A DNA stretch of 40,958 bases from Deltaproteobacteria bacterium (GCA_019310965.1 JAFDDG010000029.1:1-40958), one strand, 5' to 3'; positions 13,607 through 23,168 are shown, counted from the first letter of the stretch. Notes: generated by a model not told the origin, from the sequence alone. Translations and numbers: made by a program.

Positions 13607-15496
13607 ATGTCGATTCGCAACGCGCTCGTCCTGGGCATCCTGGCGTCCTTCTGCACCCCTTCCAGCGCATGGGCAGCTGGCCGCTGCACCGAACACACTC
13701 CCGAAAGGCGCGCGCTCTTCGGCGAACTCCACGTCCACACCGCCATCTCGATGGATGCCAACGTCTTCGGCACGCGGCTGCGTCCCGACGATGCCTACCG
13801 CTTTGCCCGAGGCGAGGCAGTGACGCTCCGCGCCAAGCCCGGAAGCGAGGTGCAATGGCCCGTCAAGCTCGAGCGGCCGCTCGACTTTGCGGCCGTCACC
13901 GACCACGCGTCCAATTTTGGTGCCGTACGGCTGTGCACCACGCCGGGCCTGGGCGCCTTCGACACTGAGGCGTGTAGAAGCTATCGCCAGCCCATCGATC
14001 TCTCGGACCAGATGGACCTGAAGAGCGTGATCGATCGCATGCGCACGCAGCTGGGAAGCGACCTCGTCGCGACCAGCGTCTGCGGCGAGGATGGGACACG
14101 CTGCCGAGACGCGGCCGCCGCCGTCTGGCAGGAGACCCAGGACGCTGCAGCGCGTTGGAACGACGAGTCGGATGCGTGCGAGTTCACGACCTTCGTGGCC
14201 TATGAATACACGGCGACGCCCGAGCTCACGAAGATCCATCGCAACGTCATCTTCCGAGGGGACAAGACGCTCCCGGCGCCGATCTCCTACGCGGACGAAC
14301 CCAGCGCCATCCGCCTCTGGCAACGGCTCCGTGCCGAGTGCATCGACGCCGGTACGGGCTGCGACGTTCTGGCGATTCCCCACAACTCGAACCTCTCGAA
14401 CGGCCGCATGTTCGCCGTCGAGTACGGAGATGCGAAGACGAAGAAGGAGCAGGCGGAGATAGCGAGCCTGCGCGCTCAGATCGAACCCCTCGTCGAGATC
14501 ATGCAGATGAAGGGCGACTCCGAGTGCCGCAATGACATGTGGAACGTACTTGGCGGCGCGGATGAACTCTGCAACTTCCAGAAGATGCGCGCTGCCGACA
14601 CGCCCGATTGCAGGGGCGGCACAGGGGCCGGCGCCCTCGGAGGTGAGGGCTGCGTGTCACGTCTCGACTACGCGCGCTACGCGCTGATCGAGGGGTTGCG
14701 AGAAGCCGATCGCATCGGGGTGAACCCCTACGAGCTGGGCATCATCGCCGCAACCGATGGTCACGACGGCCTGCCCGGGCCCGTAGAAGAGGAGCGTCTC
14801 GACCTGCGCATGGGCCGCCCCAACCCGCAAGACGGCATGAACCTCGGCGGGCTCGCCGGGGTGTGGGCAGAGGAGAATTCCCGAGAGGCCATCTTCGACG
14901 CGATGAAGCGTCGGGAAACCTTCGGCACCAGCGGGCCGCGCATGCGGGTGCGCTTCTTTGGCGGTTGGGATTATCCGGAGAACCTATGCGACGCGGAGGG
15001 TCTTGCGGCAAGGGGCTATGCAGGCGGTGTCCCCATGGGTGGCAACCTCCCGGCAAGACCCAGTGGTGTGAAGAGCGGGCCGCGCTTCGTCGTTTCTGCT
15101 CTGCGAGACCCGGGTACAGAGGTCAGGCCCGGTGGGAAGCTTCAGCGCATTCAGATCATCAAGGGCTGGGCCGACGCCGAGGGGAACTTTGTCCAGAAGG
15201 TCGTGGACATCGCGGGGCGGGCCGACGCTGGGGCTGCCGTGGATCCGCTGACCTGTGCGCCCCAGGGCCTCGGCCACGACGCGCTCTGCGCGGTATGGAG
15301 CGACCCCGAGTTCGACCCTGCGCAGCGGGCGGTCTACTACGCGCGGGCCGTGGAGAACGCGAGCTGCAGCAACTCCGACTGGGCCTGCATCGCTCCGAAG
15401 CAGCGGCGACCCGAGTGGTGCACCGGTGACCGCCCGCTCGAGACGACCCAGGAGCGGGCCTGGACGTCACCCATCTGGTACGCGCCCGAGGGCTGA
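13607..15496 (+). CDS. Secreted DUF3604-domain (PHP-like) protein
   Basis: The product has 629 residues from ATG 13607, with GAGGAG five bases upstream. The signal peptide MSIRNALVLGILASFCTPSS ends in an AWA-A cleavage site. The mature protein starts a DUF3604 domain with a PHP-superfamily metal site: LFGELHVHTAISMDANVFG, DFAAVTDHASNFGAVRLC, later LAIPHNSNLSNGRMF and IIAATDGHDGLPG. DUF3604 proteins are large exported predicted metallohydrolases with unknown substrates. The length is usual for the family. Cysteines in the C-terminal third (SCSNSDWACIAPKQRR) may form disulfides. The gene appears to stand alone; a weak inverted repeat followed by CTTTTT precedes it (13521-13556). Confidence 0.88.
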   Translation: MSIRNALVLGILASFCTPSSAWAAGRCTEHTPERRALFGELHVHTAISMDANVFGTRLRPDDAYRFARGEAVTLRAKPGSEVQWPVKLERPLDFAAVTDHASNFGAVRLCTTPGLGAFDTEACRSYRQPIDLSDQMDLKSVIDRMRTQLGSDLVATSVCGEDGTRCRDAAAAVWQETQDAAARWNDESDACEFTTFVAYEYTATPELTKIHRNVIFRGDKTLPAPISYADEPSAIRLWQRLRAECIDAGTGCDVLAIPHNSNLSNGRMFAVEYGDAKTKKEQAEIASLRAQIEPLVEIMQMKGDSECRNDMWNVLGGADELCNFQKMRAADTPDCRGGTGAGALGGEGCVSRLDYARYALIEGLREADRIGVNPYELGIIAATDGHDGLPGPVEEERLDLRMGRPNPQDGMNLGGLAGVWAEENSREAIFDAMKRRETFGTSGPRMRVRFFGGWDYPENLCDAEGLAARGYAGGVPMGGNLPARPSGVKSGPRFVVSALRDPGTEVRPGGKLQRIQIIKGWADAEGNFVQKVVDIAGRADAGAAVDPLTCAPQGLGHDALCAVWSDPEFDPAQRAVYYARAVENASCSNSDWACIAPKQRRPEWCTGDRPLETTQERAWTSPIWYAPEG

Positions 15497-15631
15497 GCCA
15501 GGCGCGATCGCGGCCCTCGTGGCGGACGAAGGTCGAGCGCGGGCCGATGACCCGCAGCGGCTGCCTGGGCTGCGTCGCCACGCAGGGGAACGGTAGGCGT
15601 CTCGAGGCGATGTGGGCCTTCGCTGGGAGCC

Positions 15632-15823
15632 TCAAGTCGTGAGGGAGCGCTCCTTGAATCCAACCGCCAGTCCGATGGCGATCAGAGCGAGGTTGCTGCA
15701 CGCCCTTGAATAGGCCTCCGGAGATACACCGAGGAACTTACCCGCAAAGACGACTGCAGACACGACTGCCAGAACGAATGCCAAACCCGCGAGACCTACC
15801 GTCGCCTTGATGATGATGTCCAT
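15632..15823 (-). CDS. Small two-TM membrane protein
   Basis: The product has 63 residues from ATG 15823-15821, with GGGGAGG seven bases upstream. Two hydrophobic helices are clear: VGLAGLAFVLAVVSAVVFA and NLALIAIGLAVGF, separated by GKFLGVSPEAYSRACS. A short basic end (KERSLTT) suggests a cytoplasmic C-terminus. No family is recognised. The strong ribosome site and membrane composition support a real gene. The 135 bases between it and the convergent DUF3604 gene show no clear terminator. Confidence 0.7.
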   Translation of the reverse strand: MDIIIKATVGLAGLAFVLAVVSAVVFAGKFLGVSPEAYSRACSNLALIAIGLAVGFKERSLTT

Positions 15824-16117
15824 GTGGTCCTCCCCAACCGGACCCGGACACCAACCCGTCAGCGACCGGGCGACCGATCGTTCCTGTTAAGTGTACCAGG
15901 ATTCGATTCGGCCTTGAAGCGAGCTCGAGGGCAGCCTAATGCGCTCTGGATCGGGCGGGCGAAGGCTCGCTAACCTTTCCGCAGACAGCCGCTGAAACGC
16001 CACGAGGAGCCACGAGAGCCACCGAAATGTGTATGCTACCGGCCAACGTGCATGACACGTTCGGGTGGTGAGCGTCGCCGCGGCGTCACTTTTCGTCGCT
16101 TCTGCCCTGGAGACCCC

Positions 16118-16987
16118 ATGACCCGAGCTCGACTCTGGATCGTCCTCGCCTACGTCGTCGCGTTCGTCGCGGCCGTGTTGGCGGCGCAGCGCACCAGCCT
16201 CGAGGCCCCGCTGTGGGTGGCCCTGTGGGCCGACGTGGTGGCGACCGTGGTGATCTTTGCGTTCAGCGTCGCGTTCCGGAACTCGAGCTTCTACGACGCA
16301 TTCTGGAGCGTGGCGCCGCTTCCCATCGCCTTGTATTGGGCGCTGCGTCCGGAGCTGGTGGGCGTGAACCCGATTCGGCTCGGGGTGGTGATCTTCCTGC
16401 TCGGGCTGTGGGGTGTGCGGCTCACCTGGAACTGGACCCGGGGCTGGACGGGCCTCGACCACGAAGATTGGCGCTACGTCGACATCAAGGCGAAGACCGG
16501 TGCCCTCTACTGGCCCGCCAGCCTCTTTGGCATCCATCTGCTCCCGACTCTCTGGGTGTTTCTCGCGCTGCTTCCGGTCTACGCCGTGATGACCCGGGGC
16601 GTCGAGCCCCTGGGTGCCGTCGACGTGTTGGCGCTGGGAGTCGTGCTCGGTGCCATCTGGCTGGAGGCCCGGGCGGACAAGGAGCTGTTGCGCTTCCGTG
16701 CGTCGCAGCCCGTTCCGGAAGAGTTCTTGCAGACCGGAGTGTGGTCCTGGTCGCGCCACCCGAACTATCTGGGCGAGATGGGCTTCTGGTGGGGGCTCTG
16801 GCTCTTCGCCATCGCCGCCGATCCGAGTTGGTGGTGGTCGATCATCGGACCCGTCGGGATCACTCTGATGTTCGTCTTCGTGAGCCTTCCGATGATCGAG
16901 AGGCGCATGGTCGAGCGACGCCCGGCGTTTGCCGAATACCAGGCGCGCTCCTCACTCGTGCTGCCGAGGCTCGGACGTCGCGCCTGA
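16118..16987 (+). CDS. DUF1295 membrane protein (steroid 5-alpha-reductase-like)
   Basis: The protein has 289 residues from ATG 16118, with GGAG five bases upstream. About seven transmembrane helices are present. Signature blocks are FRNSSFYDAFWSVAPLPIAL, VIFLLGLWGVRLTWNW, DHEDWRYVDIK, and the C-terminal GVWSWSRHPNYLGEMGFWWG with the SRHPNY-GE motif that binds NADPH in steroid 5-alpha-reductase and isoprenylcysteine methyltransferase relatives. DUF1295 proteins are predicted membrane oxidoreductases; the substrate may be a lipid or steroid. 15838-16117 holds no gene that I can support. Confidence 0.9.
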   Translation: MTRARLWIVLAYVVAFVAAVLAAQRTSLEAPLWVALWADVVATVVIFAFSVAFRNSSFYDAFWSVAPLPIALYWALRPELVGVNPIRLGVVIFLLGLWGVRLTWNWTRGWTGLDHEDWRYVDIKAKTGALYWPASLFGIHLLPTLWVFLALLPVYAVMTRGVEPLGAVDVLALGVVLGAIWLEARADKELLRFRASQPVPEEFLQTGVWSWSRHPNYLGEMGFWWGLWLFAIAADPSWWWSIIGPVGITLMFVFVSLPMIERRMVERRPAFAEYQARSSLVLPRLGRRA

Positions 16988-17375
16988 AGCCCGCAGCGCG
17001 CTTCCCGCGCGCCCCCCTTTCCGTGACGGAGCGTTTCGAAACGCGTCGTCACACGCTGGCCTGTCGCGCAGATGAGTTCGCCTGCACGACGTTTCACGGA
17101 TGAGAACGCCATACCCGCGTTCGCGGCCGCCTGTGTGCGCCGCGCTCACCCGTTCGGGTGATACGAGAAACCCTTGCCCATATGGGGGATTCCGCGGCCT
17201 AGTTTCCGGTCCACCTTGGCGCCGTGTCTGCATCTGAGAATCTGTGGCGGCGCGGCGCCATGGCTCGAGGTCGGAAGTTCCGGCACCGGGCACTCCCGTT
17301 CAATCAAGGCTCCATAGTGCCGCGCCGTCACATTTTCACCGGCTTGCTAGGCGTAGCCGGCGTCGAGTCGCTCGC
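16988..17375. other. Gene-free convergent region with several palindromes
   Basis: No supportable gene lies in these 388 bases between convergent genes. They contain GCGCGC-TTCCC-GCGCGC (16996-17012, followed by a C/T run, a weak terminator for DUF1295), the perfect palindrome GCGTTTCGAAACGC (17031-17044), the hairpin TCACCC-GTTC-GGGTGA (17146-17161) and CCCATATGGG (17178-17187). Confidence 0.6.
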
Positions 17376-19343
17376 TCAGGGGGCTGGCAGGGCGAAGGCC
17401 ACCACGGAATCGCCCACCCGGGTGCCCAGGACGCCGTGACCGCCAGCGGCGATGACCACGTACTGGCGGCCCTCGGGCGTGAGCCGGTAGGTCATCGGGG
17501 TGGCCTGGCCGCCCGCCGGTAGCCGTCCGCGCCACAGCTCCTCGCCGCTCCGCGTGTCGAAGGCACGCAGGAAGTTGTCGGTGGTGGCGGCGATGAAGAC
17601 GAGGCCGCTGGCCGTCACGATGGGACCGCCCTGGTTGGGTGTGCCGGTGTCGAGCCACAGCGGCCACGGCGCCATGTCGCGGGTGGTGCCGAGGGGCGTC
17701 TGCCAGATGTGCTCGCCGCTTTCGATGTCGATACCCGTGAGCGTGCCCCAGGGCGGAGGGTTGCACGGTGCACCGAACGGGGAGAGGAGCGGCCGGCGCT
17801 CGACTGCGTAGGGCGTACCCTCCGCCGGCTCGAAGCCGTACTTCGAGGCCTTCTGTTTCGGCGTGATCTCGTCCCGCGGAATCATGCGCACGGTGGTGGC
17901 AGTGCGGGTCGTGTTCACCACGAGGATGTCGCGCTTCGAATCGACCGCGAGGCTGCCCCAGTTCACTCCGCCCATCATGCCCGGGAAGTGCACGCTGCCC
18001 TGCAGCGACGGCGGCGTGTAGAGGCCCTCCGAGCGTGCCGCCTCGATGGCCTCGCGGCACTTGCCCCGATCGTAGAGGGTGAATCCGAACGCGTCCTCGG
18101 GGCGCAGCGGCTCGAGGGGATGTAGCGGGGCGGGCTTCGTGGGGAACGGCTGGGTCTCCGCCACGAAGTCGCCGTCGAGGGCGCCACCGGGCACCGGCCG
18201 CTCTTCCACCGGAAAGATCGGGGTTCCATCGCGGCGGTCCAGAAGGAAGAGGAGCCCGGTCTTGGTGGCCTGTGCCAGGGCCGGCACGTCGCCCTCGGGC
18301 CCCGGGTAGCTGAAGAGTACCGGCTGCGCTGGCAAGTCGTAGTCCCAGACGTCGTGGTGCGTGGTCTGGAAGTGCCAGCGCACCTTGCCCGTCTCGACGT
18401 CGAGCGCCACGACGGAGCTCGAGTAGTAATCGCCACCGTCGCGGTGGCCGCCGAAGTAGTCCGGCGAGGTGTTGCCCGTCGGCACGTAGACGAGCCCGAG
18501 CTCCGGATCTGCGGAGAGCATGGACCACGCATTGGTGGTGCCGCGCTGGTAGGCGACGTCGCCACCCACCTTCGGGCGTTTGCCGGGGGCGACCGGGTCC
18601 CAGGCCCAGCGCAGCTCGCCGCTGCGTGCGTCGAACGCTCGGATCACGCCGCCGGGCGCGTCGACCCGCCGATTGTCGAGCACCATCGCACCGGTGACGA
18701 TCAGGTCGCTCACGATGGCTGGAGGCGACGTCACGCCGTACTCGCCGGGTTGCCGGTCGCCGATGCCCTCGGCCAGATCCACGCTGCCCGCCACGCCGAA
18801 TTCGGGGCAGGGTCTTCCCGTGCTGGCGTCGAGCGCGATCAGTCGTGCGTCGAGAGTTCCGCTGATCACCCGCCTGCGGCACGCCGCGCCGGGTTCGGCC
18901 GCTTCGTCCCGCCAGAACGAAACCCCACGACAGGCCGGCGAATAGAACTGTGAGCTGTCGACCTGGAGGTCGTGGCGCCAACGTTCGACGCCCGTCTCGG
19001 CGTCGAGGGCGATGACGTTGTTGAACGGCGTGCACAGATACAGCATCCCGTCGTGCAGGATCGGTGTATTCTGGAAAGTGCTCGGCGCGAGCCCGGTGCT
19101 GCCGTCGTCGTAGTCGCCGGTGTGGTACTCCCAGGCGACCTCCAGGTGCTCGACGTTCTCCCGGCTGATCTGGTCTGCGCGCGCGTAGCGCGAGCCACCC
19201 TTGTCGGCGCCGTACTCGGGCCAGCCGGACGTAGGTCCGCGGGTCAGCGCCGCCGGCGGCGCATCGCAGGCGAGCGCACACAAGGCTGCCGCCAACAGGG
19301 CGGAGCGTTGGCTCCGCGGGCGGTGCAGGAGAGTCGCTGTCAC
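17376..19343 (-). CDS. PQQ-dependent dehydrogenase, lipoprotein
   Basis: The protein has 655 residues from GTG 19343-19341, with GGAG six bases upstream. A signal peptide ending LCALAC (Cys26) predicts a lipid-anchored periplasmic protein. The rest is an eight-bladed quinoprotein propeller with repeated tryptophan-docking-like motifs (ALDAETGVERW, ALDVETGKVRWHFQTTHHDVW, AFDTRSGEELWRGRLP). TTHHDVWDYDLPAQP carries the catalytic-type Asp, and LAQATKTGLLFLLDRRDG the Lys, of glucose-dehydrogenase-type (Gcd) enzymes. It lacks the N-terminal membrane domain of E. coli Gcd. It likely oxidises a sugar or alcohol and feeds electrons to the respiratory chain. It is divergent from a lactonase-like gene at 19623. 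Confidence 0.88.
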   Translation of the reverse strand: MTATLLHRPRSQRSALLAAALCALACDAPPAALTRGPTSGWPEYGADKGGSRYARADQISRENVEHLEVAWEYHTGDYDDGSTGLAPSTFQNTPILHDGMLYLCTPFNNVIALDAETGVERWRHDLQVDSSQFYSPACRGVSFWRDEAAEPGAACRRRVISGTLDARLIALDASTGRPCPEFGVAGSVDLAEGIGDRQPGEYGVTSPPAIVSDLIVTGAMVLDNRRVDAPGGVIRAFDARSGELRWAWDPVAPGKRPKVGGDVAYQRGTTNAWSMLSADPELGLVYVPTGNTSPDYFGGHRDGGDYYSSSVVALDVETGKVRWHFQTTHHDVWDYDLPAQPVLFSYPGPEGDVPALAQATKTGLLFLLDRRDGTPIFPVEERPVPGGALDGDFVAETQPFPTKPAPLHPLEPLRPEDAFGFTLYDRGKCREAIEAARSEGLYTPPSLQGSVHFPGMMGGVNWGSLAVDSKRDILVVNTTRTATTVRMIPRDEITPKQKASKYGFEPAEGTPYAVERRPLLSPFGAPCNPPPWGTLTGIDIESGEHIWQTPLGTTRDMAPWPLWLDTGTPNQGGPIVTASGLVFIAATTDNFLRAFDTRSGEELWRGRLPAGGQATPMTYRLTPEGRQYVVIAAGGHGVLGTRVGDSVVAFALPAP

Positions 19344-19622
19344 GGGGTTCTCCGTTTCTGGGGAAGGCAGGAGACTAGGGCGAAGTGGGCATCACGAGCA
19401 ACGAACCGGGGGAGGGCAGGCACCTGAATCGGATAGACTGTCCCCCGCCGGGCCGGCGCTCGCCGCTGGCCCGCTTGGGGGGATCGTGTTCGATGCCGTC
19501 GACAGCCGCTTTCGCGATCCCCTCGACGCCTCGAGGCCGCTGAGAAGATGAAGCTCGGCGAGATGTGGCGGCCAACTCGTCGAAGAGATGAATGGATTCG
19601 TTCACCGGCAAAAGGAGCCCCC

Positions 19623-20699
19623 ATGCAACCCGTGCGTCTGGCCTGTCTCTCATTCATCGCCTGCTGCGCCGCTCTCGCCGCGCAAGCTGCCGAGCCCATT
19701 CTCGCCTGCGATGCCGTTGCCAACGCGCGGCCCGTTTGCACCTTCCAGAACCCCGAAGACCTGGCGCCGTTGCCGGGCGGCGAGGCCCTGCTGGTGAGCG
19801 AGTACGGTGCCATGCAGGGCGACAAGGCGGGCGACCTGGCACTCTTCGTGCTTGCGAGCGACGAGCGAACCGTCCTCTACCGCGGCGGTGCGCAGGCAAA
19901 GCCCACGGCGGGCTGGGGTGACCCGGCCTGTCCCGGAGCGCCTCCGGCCGAGTTCAGTCCGCATGGCATCGATCTCTTCGAGCGTCCGGATGGCAAGCTC
20001 GCGCTGCTCGTGGTGCAACACGGCGGTCGCGAATCGATCGAGTTCTTCGAGGTGACCGGTGCCGGAACGCACTGGGAAGTCGCCTGGCGCGGCTGCGTGC
20101 TTGCGCCCGAAGACGCCTGGCTCAACGAAGTGGTCGGTCTGGCCGACGGCGGCCTGCTCACCACGAAGATGATGCCGCGGTCTGCCGGCATGGGGTCGAT
20201 CGAGGAGCCGCCCACCGAGCCCACCGGACACGCCTTCGCATGGAGCGCGGCGGAAGGTTTCAGCGAGATTCCCGGTTCGGTGGGAATCATGCCGAATGGC
20301 ATCGAAGCCTCGCCGGATGGCAAGACGGTCTATCTGAACGTCTCCATGGAGAACCAGGTGCGCAAGATCGACCGCGCTACGGGCGAAGTGCAGGCGCGCG
20401 CCGAGGTCGCGATGCCCGACAACATCACCTGGAGCCCCGACGGCAAGCGCCTGTTGGTGGCATCGCTGCGCGGCACGGACCCGGAGGCTTTCGCTCTGTG
20501 CGAGTCCATGACCGCGGGAGCTTGCCCGATCGCGTTCGCCATCGTCTCCGTCGATCCCGAGACGATGACGGCGAGCGATGTCTACGCCAGTGACGGCCCG
20601 CCCATGGGCGCCGGAACCGTCGGGCTGCAGGTCGGCGACGAGCTCTTCATCGGCTCGTTCAAGGGCGACCGTGTGCTGCGGGTGAAGCTCGGGCAGTGA
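19623..20699 (+). CDS. SMP-30/gluconolactonase-like secreted beta-propeller
   Basis: The product has 358 residues from ATG 19623, with AAAAGGAG six bases upstream. The signal peptide MQPVRLACLSFIACCAALAA ends in AQAA, giving a periplasmic protein. The fold looks like a six-bladed propeller of the SMP-30/paraoxonase type: PEDLAPLPGGEALLVSEYG, FSPHGIDLFERPDGKLALLV, IMPNGIEASPDGKTVYLNVS and MPDNITWSPDGKRLLVASL. The HGID, PNGIE and DNITWSPDG positions fit the calcium ligands of the family (His/Glu/Asn/Asp). Possible reactions are lactone or arylester hydrolysis. Pairing with the divergent PQQ dehydrogenase would fit sugar oxidation to a lactone followed by ring opening; that link is inference. 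Confidence 0.75.
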   Translation: MQPVRLACLSFIACCAALAAQAAEPILACDAVANARPVCTFQNPEDLAPLPGGEALLVSEYGAMQGDKAGDLALFVLASDERTVLYRGGAQAKPTAGWGDPACPGAPPAEFSPHGIDLFERPDGKLALLVVQHGGRESIEFFEVTGAGTHWEVAWRGCVLAPEDAWLNEVVGLADGGLLTTKMMPRSAGMGSIEEPPTEPTGHAFAWSAAEGFSEIPGSVGIMPNGIEASPDGKTVYLNVSMENQVRKIDRATGEVQARAEVAMPDNITWSPDGKRLLVASLRGTDPEAFALCESMTAGACPIAFAIVSVDPETMTASDVYASDGPPMGAGTVGLQVGDELFIGSFKGDRVLRVKLGQ

Positions 20700-20742
20700 T
20701 CCGGCGGTTCGTCCAGCTGACCAACGCTCCTGGAAATGACAC

Positions 20743-21594
20743 CTAACCCGGCTGGATGCCCGCGTCCTTCAGGATCGGCGCGTTGGTCCATCGGCCGGAC
20801 GGCAGGCGGTAGAAACCGCTGGCCGCGATGGCGCCGCCGTCGACGGGGAGCGTGATACCGGTGACCCAATCCGAGAGATCCGATGCCAGGAAGAGCGCGG
20901 CGCCGGCGTGATCGTCGGGCTTGCCAAAGCGGCCCAGCGGCAGCATGTAGGGCACCTGGTCGGCGTACTTCTGCGGGACCCAGCGGCTCACGGGCACCTG
21001 GCTCGTGTCGGTGGTCTCGGGCGCGATGCCGTTGACGCGCACACCGTTCGGGGCCACCTCGAGCGCAAAGCTGCGTGTGAAGCCGATGATTGCCGTCTTG
21101 AATGCGGAGTAGAGGGCGTTGTCGGGGATGCCGCGGAACGTCTCGATGGTCGAGATGTTGATGATGTTGCCCGAGCCGCGTTCGACCATCTGCGGCGCCA
21201 GGGCATGTGTGCAGCGGAAGATGTGCTTCAGGTTGGTTTCGTAGAGGCTCTCCCAATCGTCCTCGCTCGTGCGCAGGAAGGGCCCGGCGCCCGGCATGAA
21301 GTGGCCCACGTTGTTCACCAGGATGTCGAGGCGGCCGTAGCTGTCGAGCGCGGTCCGAGTCAGTGCCTCGACGCCGGCCGGTGTCTTTACGTCGGCGTGG
21401 CAGGCGACGGCTTGCCCACCTCGATCCAGGATGGCACCCGCCACTTCGGAGGCCAGGTTCGCCTCGCAGTCGACCACCACGACGCTCGCGCCGTGGGCCG
21501 CAAAGGTCTCGACGATCGAGCGACCGATGCCGCTGCCGGAGCCGGTGACGAGAGCGATCTTGTTGTCGAGCGATGTGGCGTTGCGGTCGAGCAT
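20743..21594 (-). CDS. Short-chain dehydrogenase/reductase (SDR)
   Basis: The protein has 283 residues from ATG 21594-21592, with AGGAGG six bases upstream. It is a classical SDR: TGSGSGIG at residues 17-24 (nucleotide binding), NNVG near 94-97, and the catalytic Ser148, Tyr162 and Lys166 in INISTIETF and LYSAFK. VVVDCEANL with Asp after the second strand favours NAD(H). The C-terminal ~25 residues (RLPSGRWTNAPILKDAG) extend beyond the core. The substrate is unknown; cofactor preference is inferred. It is convergent with the SMP-30-like gene, with 43 bases between. Confidence 0.9.
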   Translation of the reverse strand: MLDRNATSLDNKIALVTGSGSGIGRSIVETFAAHGASVVVVDCEANLASEVAGAILDRGGQAVACHADVKTPAGVEALTRTALDSYGRLDILVNNVGHFMPGAGPFLRTSEDDWESLYETNLKHIFRCTHALAPQMVERGSGNIINISTIETFRGIPDNALYSAFKTAIIGFTRSFALEVAPNGVRVNGIAPETTDTSQVPVSRWVPQKYADQVPYMLPLGRFGKPDDHAGAALFLASDLSDWVTGITLPVDGGAIAASGFYRLPSGRWTNAPILKDAGIQPG

Positions 21595-21829
21595 GCTGGG
21601 CCTCCTGTGCAGCGCGCCAGTCTACCCCGAGCCGTCGGGCCTCGGAGCCCTGGCCCGCTTCGCCGGCGCGGGGCGACGCCCGCGGCCCGGCGACCGTCGG
21701 GTCCCGCATGGCTGCCGGCCCGTCTCCGCGTGCGCGAAGCGCCGGTGTCGGCCAGCGATGGCCCCCTCGCTGCTCGGCCGCGCAGGGAGCCCCGGTACGG
21801 CTGGCCGGGGCGGTGGCCGATGCGGGATT

Positions 21830-23131
21830 GTGGAACCATGGGCCCTCGGTCCCCCCATCCCGGAGTCGCCTCTGCTCGTTCTCGCCAACTGCTTCCTGAT
21901 CGCCTTCGCCGTGGATGCCGGCGTCTCGCTGCTGCACGAGCTGTTGCGGGGTGTGGGGGTGCCGCCTGGGCTGGCAGCGCTGCGCATGCTGGTGGCGTAC
22001 GCCGTGCTGGCCGCGAGCCCGGTCGTCTTCGTGTGGATGGCGCTCTCGCCGCGGCTCCCCAAGGCCGTCTTCCTGCCGCCTCTTCTCTTCTGCGGCTGGT
22101 GGGCGTTCGGTGCCTTTCCGGTGCCGCTCGTTGCCGAATCCCAGACGGAGTACGCGCTCATCGGCGGTGTGCTCCAGGTGGCGCTCGCGGCTGCCGTCTT
22201 CCTGGTGGTGCGCCGGCGCACGGGGGGCCGCTGGCTCCTCGGCGAAGCCGAGCTGGAGGGCCCGAGCTTTCGCTTCCAGCACACTCTGTGGTTCACGCTC
22301 GTCAGCGTGTTCCTGGGGGCGCCCTTCCTCCTCGTGCAGCTCCTGGCGAGTACCGCGACGGCCATCGAAACCCACACCAAAGGCTTCGTCGATTTCGACG
22401 GCACCGGCCTCTCGATGACGGAGCGCGTCTACAACAAGGATGACCGCGAGATTCGCCTGGTGGGCATGATGCACATCGGTGCGGGTGACGCCTACCGCGA
22501 GCTCTACGCATCCTTCGAGAGCGAGTCGACGGTGCTGTTGCAGGAGGGGGTGACCGATCGCGACGGCCGCCTGGCCGCCGGGCTCGACTACGAGCCGCTG
22601 GCCCGCGCTCTCGGCCTCGACGTGCAGCTCGATCCGCGGGAGGTGCTCGGCAAGGGCGACGACGGGTCCGGCGCCGAGAGCTGGCCTCACATTCGTCACG
22701 CCGATGTCGACCTCGCCGAGTTCTCCCAGGAGAGCATCGACTTTCTCGGGGCCACTGCCGCCATGCTGACCCGCGACGACCTCATGGCCGCCTTCGCCGA
22801 ATTCCGCCAGTTCGTCGACAGCGCCGGTCCGGAGACGTGGCAGCGCATCGAAGCGGATGTGCTCACCCGGCGCAACCGCGTGCTGATCGAGGCGCTGGAC
22901 GAGAGCCTCGATGAGTACGAGCGCATCATCGTGCCCTGGGGCGCCCTGCATCTTCCCGAGGTCGAAGCCGAGGTGCTGGCCCGCGGCTTCGCTCTCGGCA
23001 CCACCAAGCGCCACCTGCTGTTTCGCTACGCCTCGATCCTCTCCGCCCTGGTGCAGCTGATGGGGCAGGGCGATACGGAGGAGGCGGCTGCCGGTGCTGC
23101 TGCGGCCGAGACGGCTTCTCCCACTCCCTGA
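21830..23131 (+). CDS. TraB/GumN-like protein with N-terminal membrane domain
   Basis: The protein has about 433 residues if it begins at GTG 21830; the start is uncertain because no clear ribosome site is seen. Residues 1-185 contain five hydrophobic helices, including LLVLANCFLIAFAVDAGVSL, MLVAYAVLAASPVVFVWMAL and LWFTLVSVFLGAPFLLVQLL. The soluble half begins near IRLVGMMHIGAGDAYRELYA, continues TVLLQEGVTDRDGRLAAGLD, and ends RRNRVLIEALDESL and ERIIVPWGALHLPEVEAEVL. The HIG-E-(R)N-WGALHLP pattern is that of the TraB/PrgY/GumN (erythromycin-esterase-like) metalloprotease-like superfamily. The side of the membrane on which the domain sits is not deducible. menB follows after 37 bases. Confidence 0.7.
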   Translation: MEPWALGPPIPESPLLVLANCFLIAFAVDAGVSLLHELLRGVGVPPGLAALRMLVAYAVLAASPVVFVWMALSPRLPKAVFLPPLLFCGWWAFGAFPVPLVAESQTEYALIGGVLQVALAAAVFLVVRRRTGGRWLLGEAELEGPSFRFQHTLWFTLVSVFLGAPFLLVQLLASTATAIETHTKGFVDFDGTGLSMTERVYNKDDREIRLVGMMHIGAGDAYRELYASFESESTVLLQEGVTDRDGRLAAGLDYEPLARALGLDVQLDPREVLGKGDDGSGAESWPHIRHADVDLAEFSQESIDFLGATAAMLTRDDLMAAFAEFRQFVDSAGPETWQRIEADVLTRRNRVLIEALDESLDEYERIIVPWGALHLPEVEAEVLARGFALGTTKRHLLFRYASILSALVQLMGQGDTEEAAAGAAAAETASPTP

Positions 23132-23168
23132 GCCGCTATCCTCGGCCCCTCGATAACGGAGGGGCGCC

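Noticed and set aside
17224..17439. Possible 71-residue gene reading into the PQQ gene on the plus strand
   Set aside because: No ribosome site, no domain, and its second half is antisense to the PQQ dehydrogenase C-terminus.
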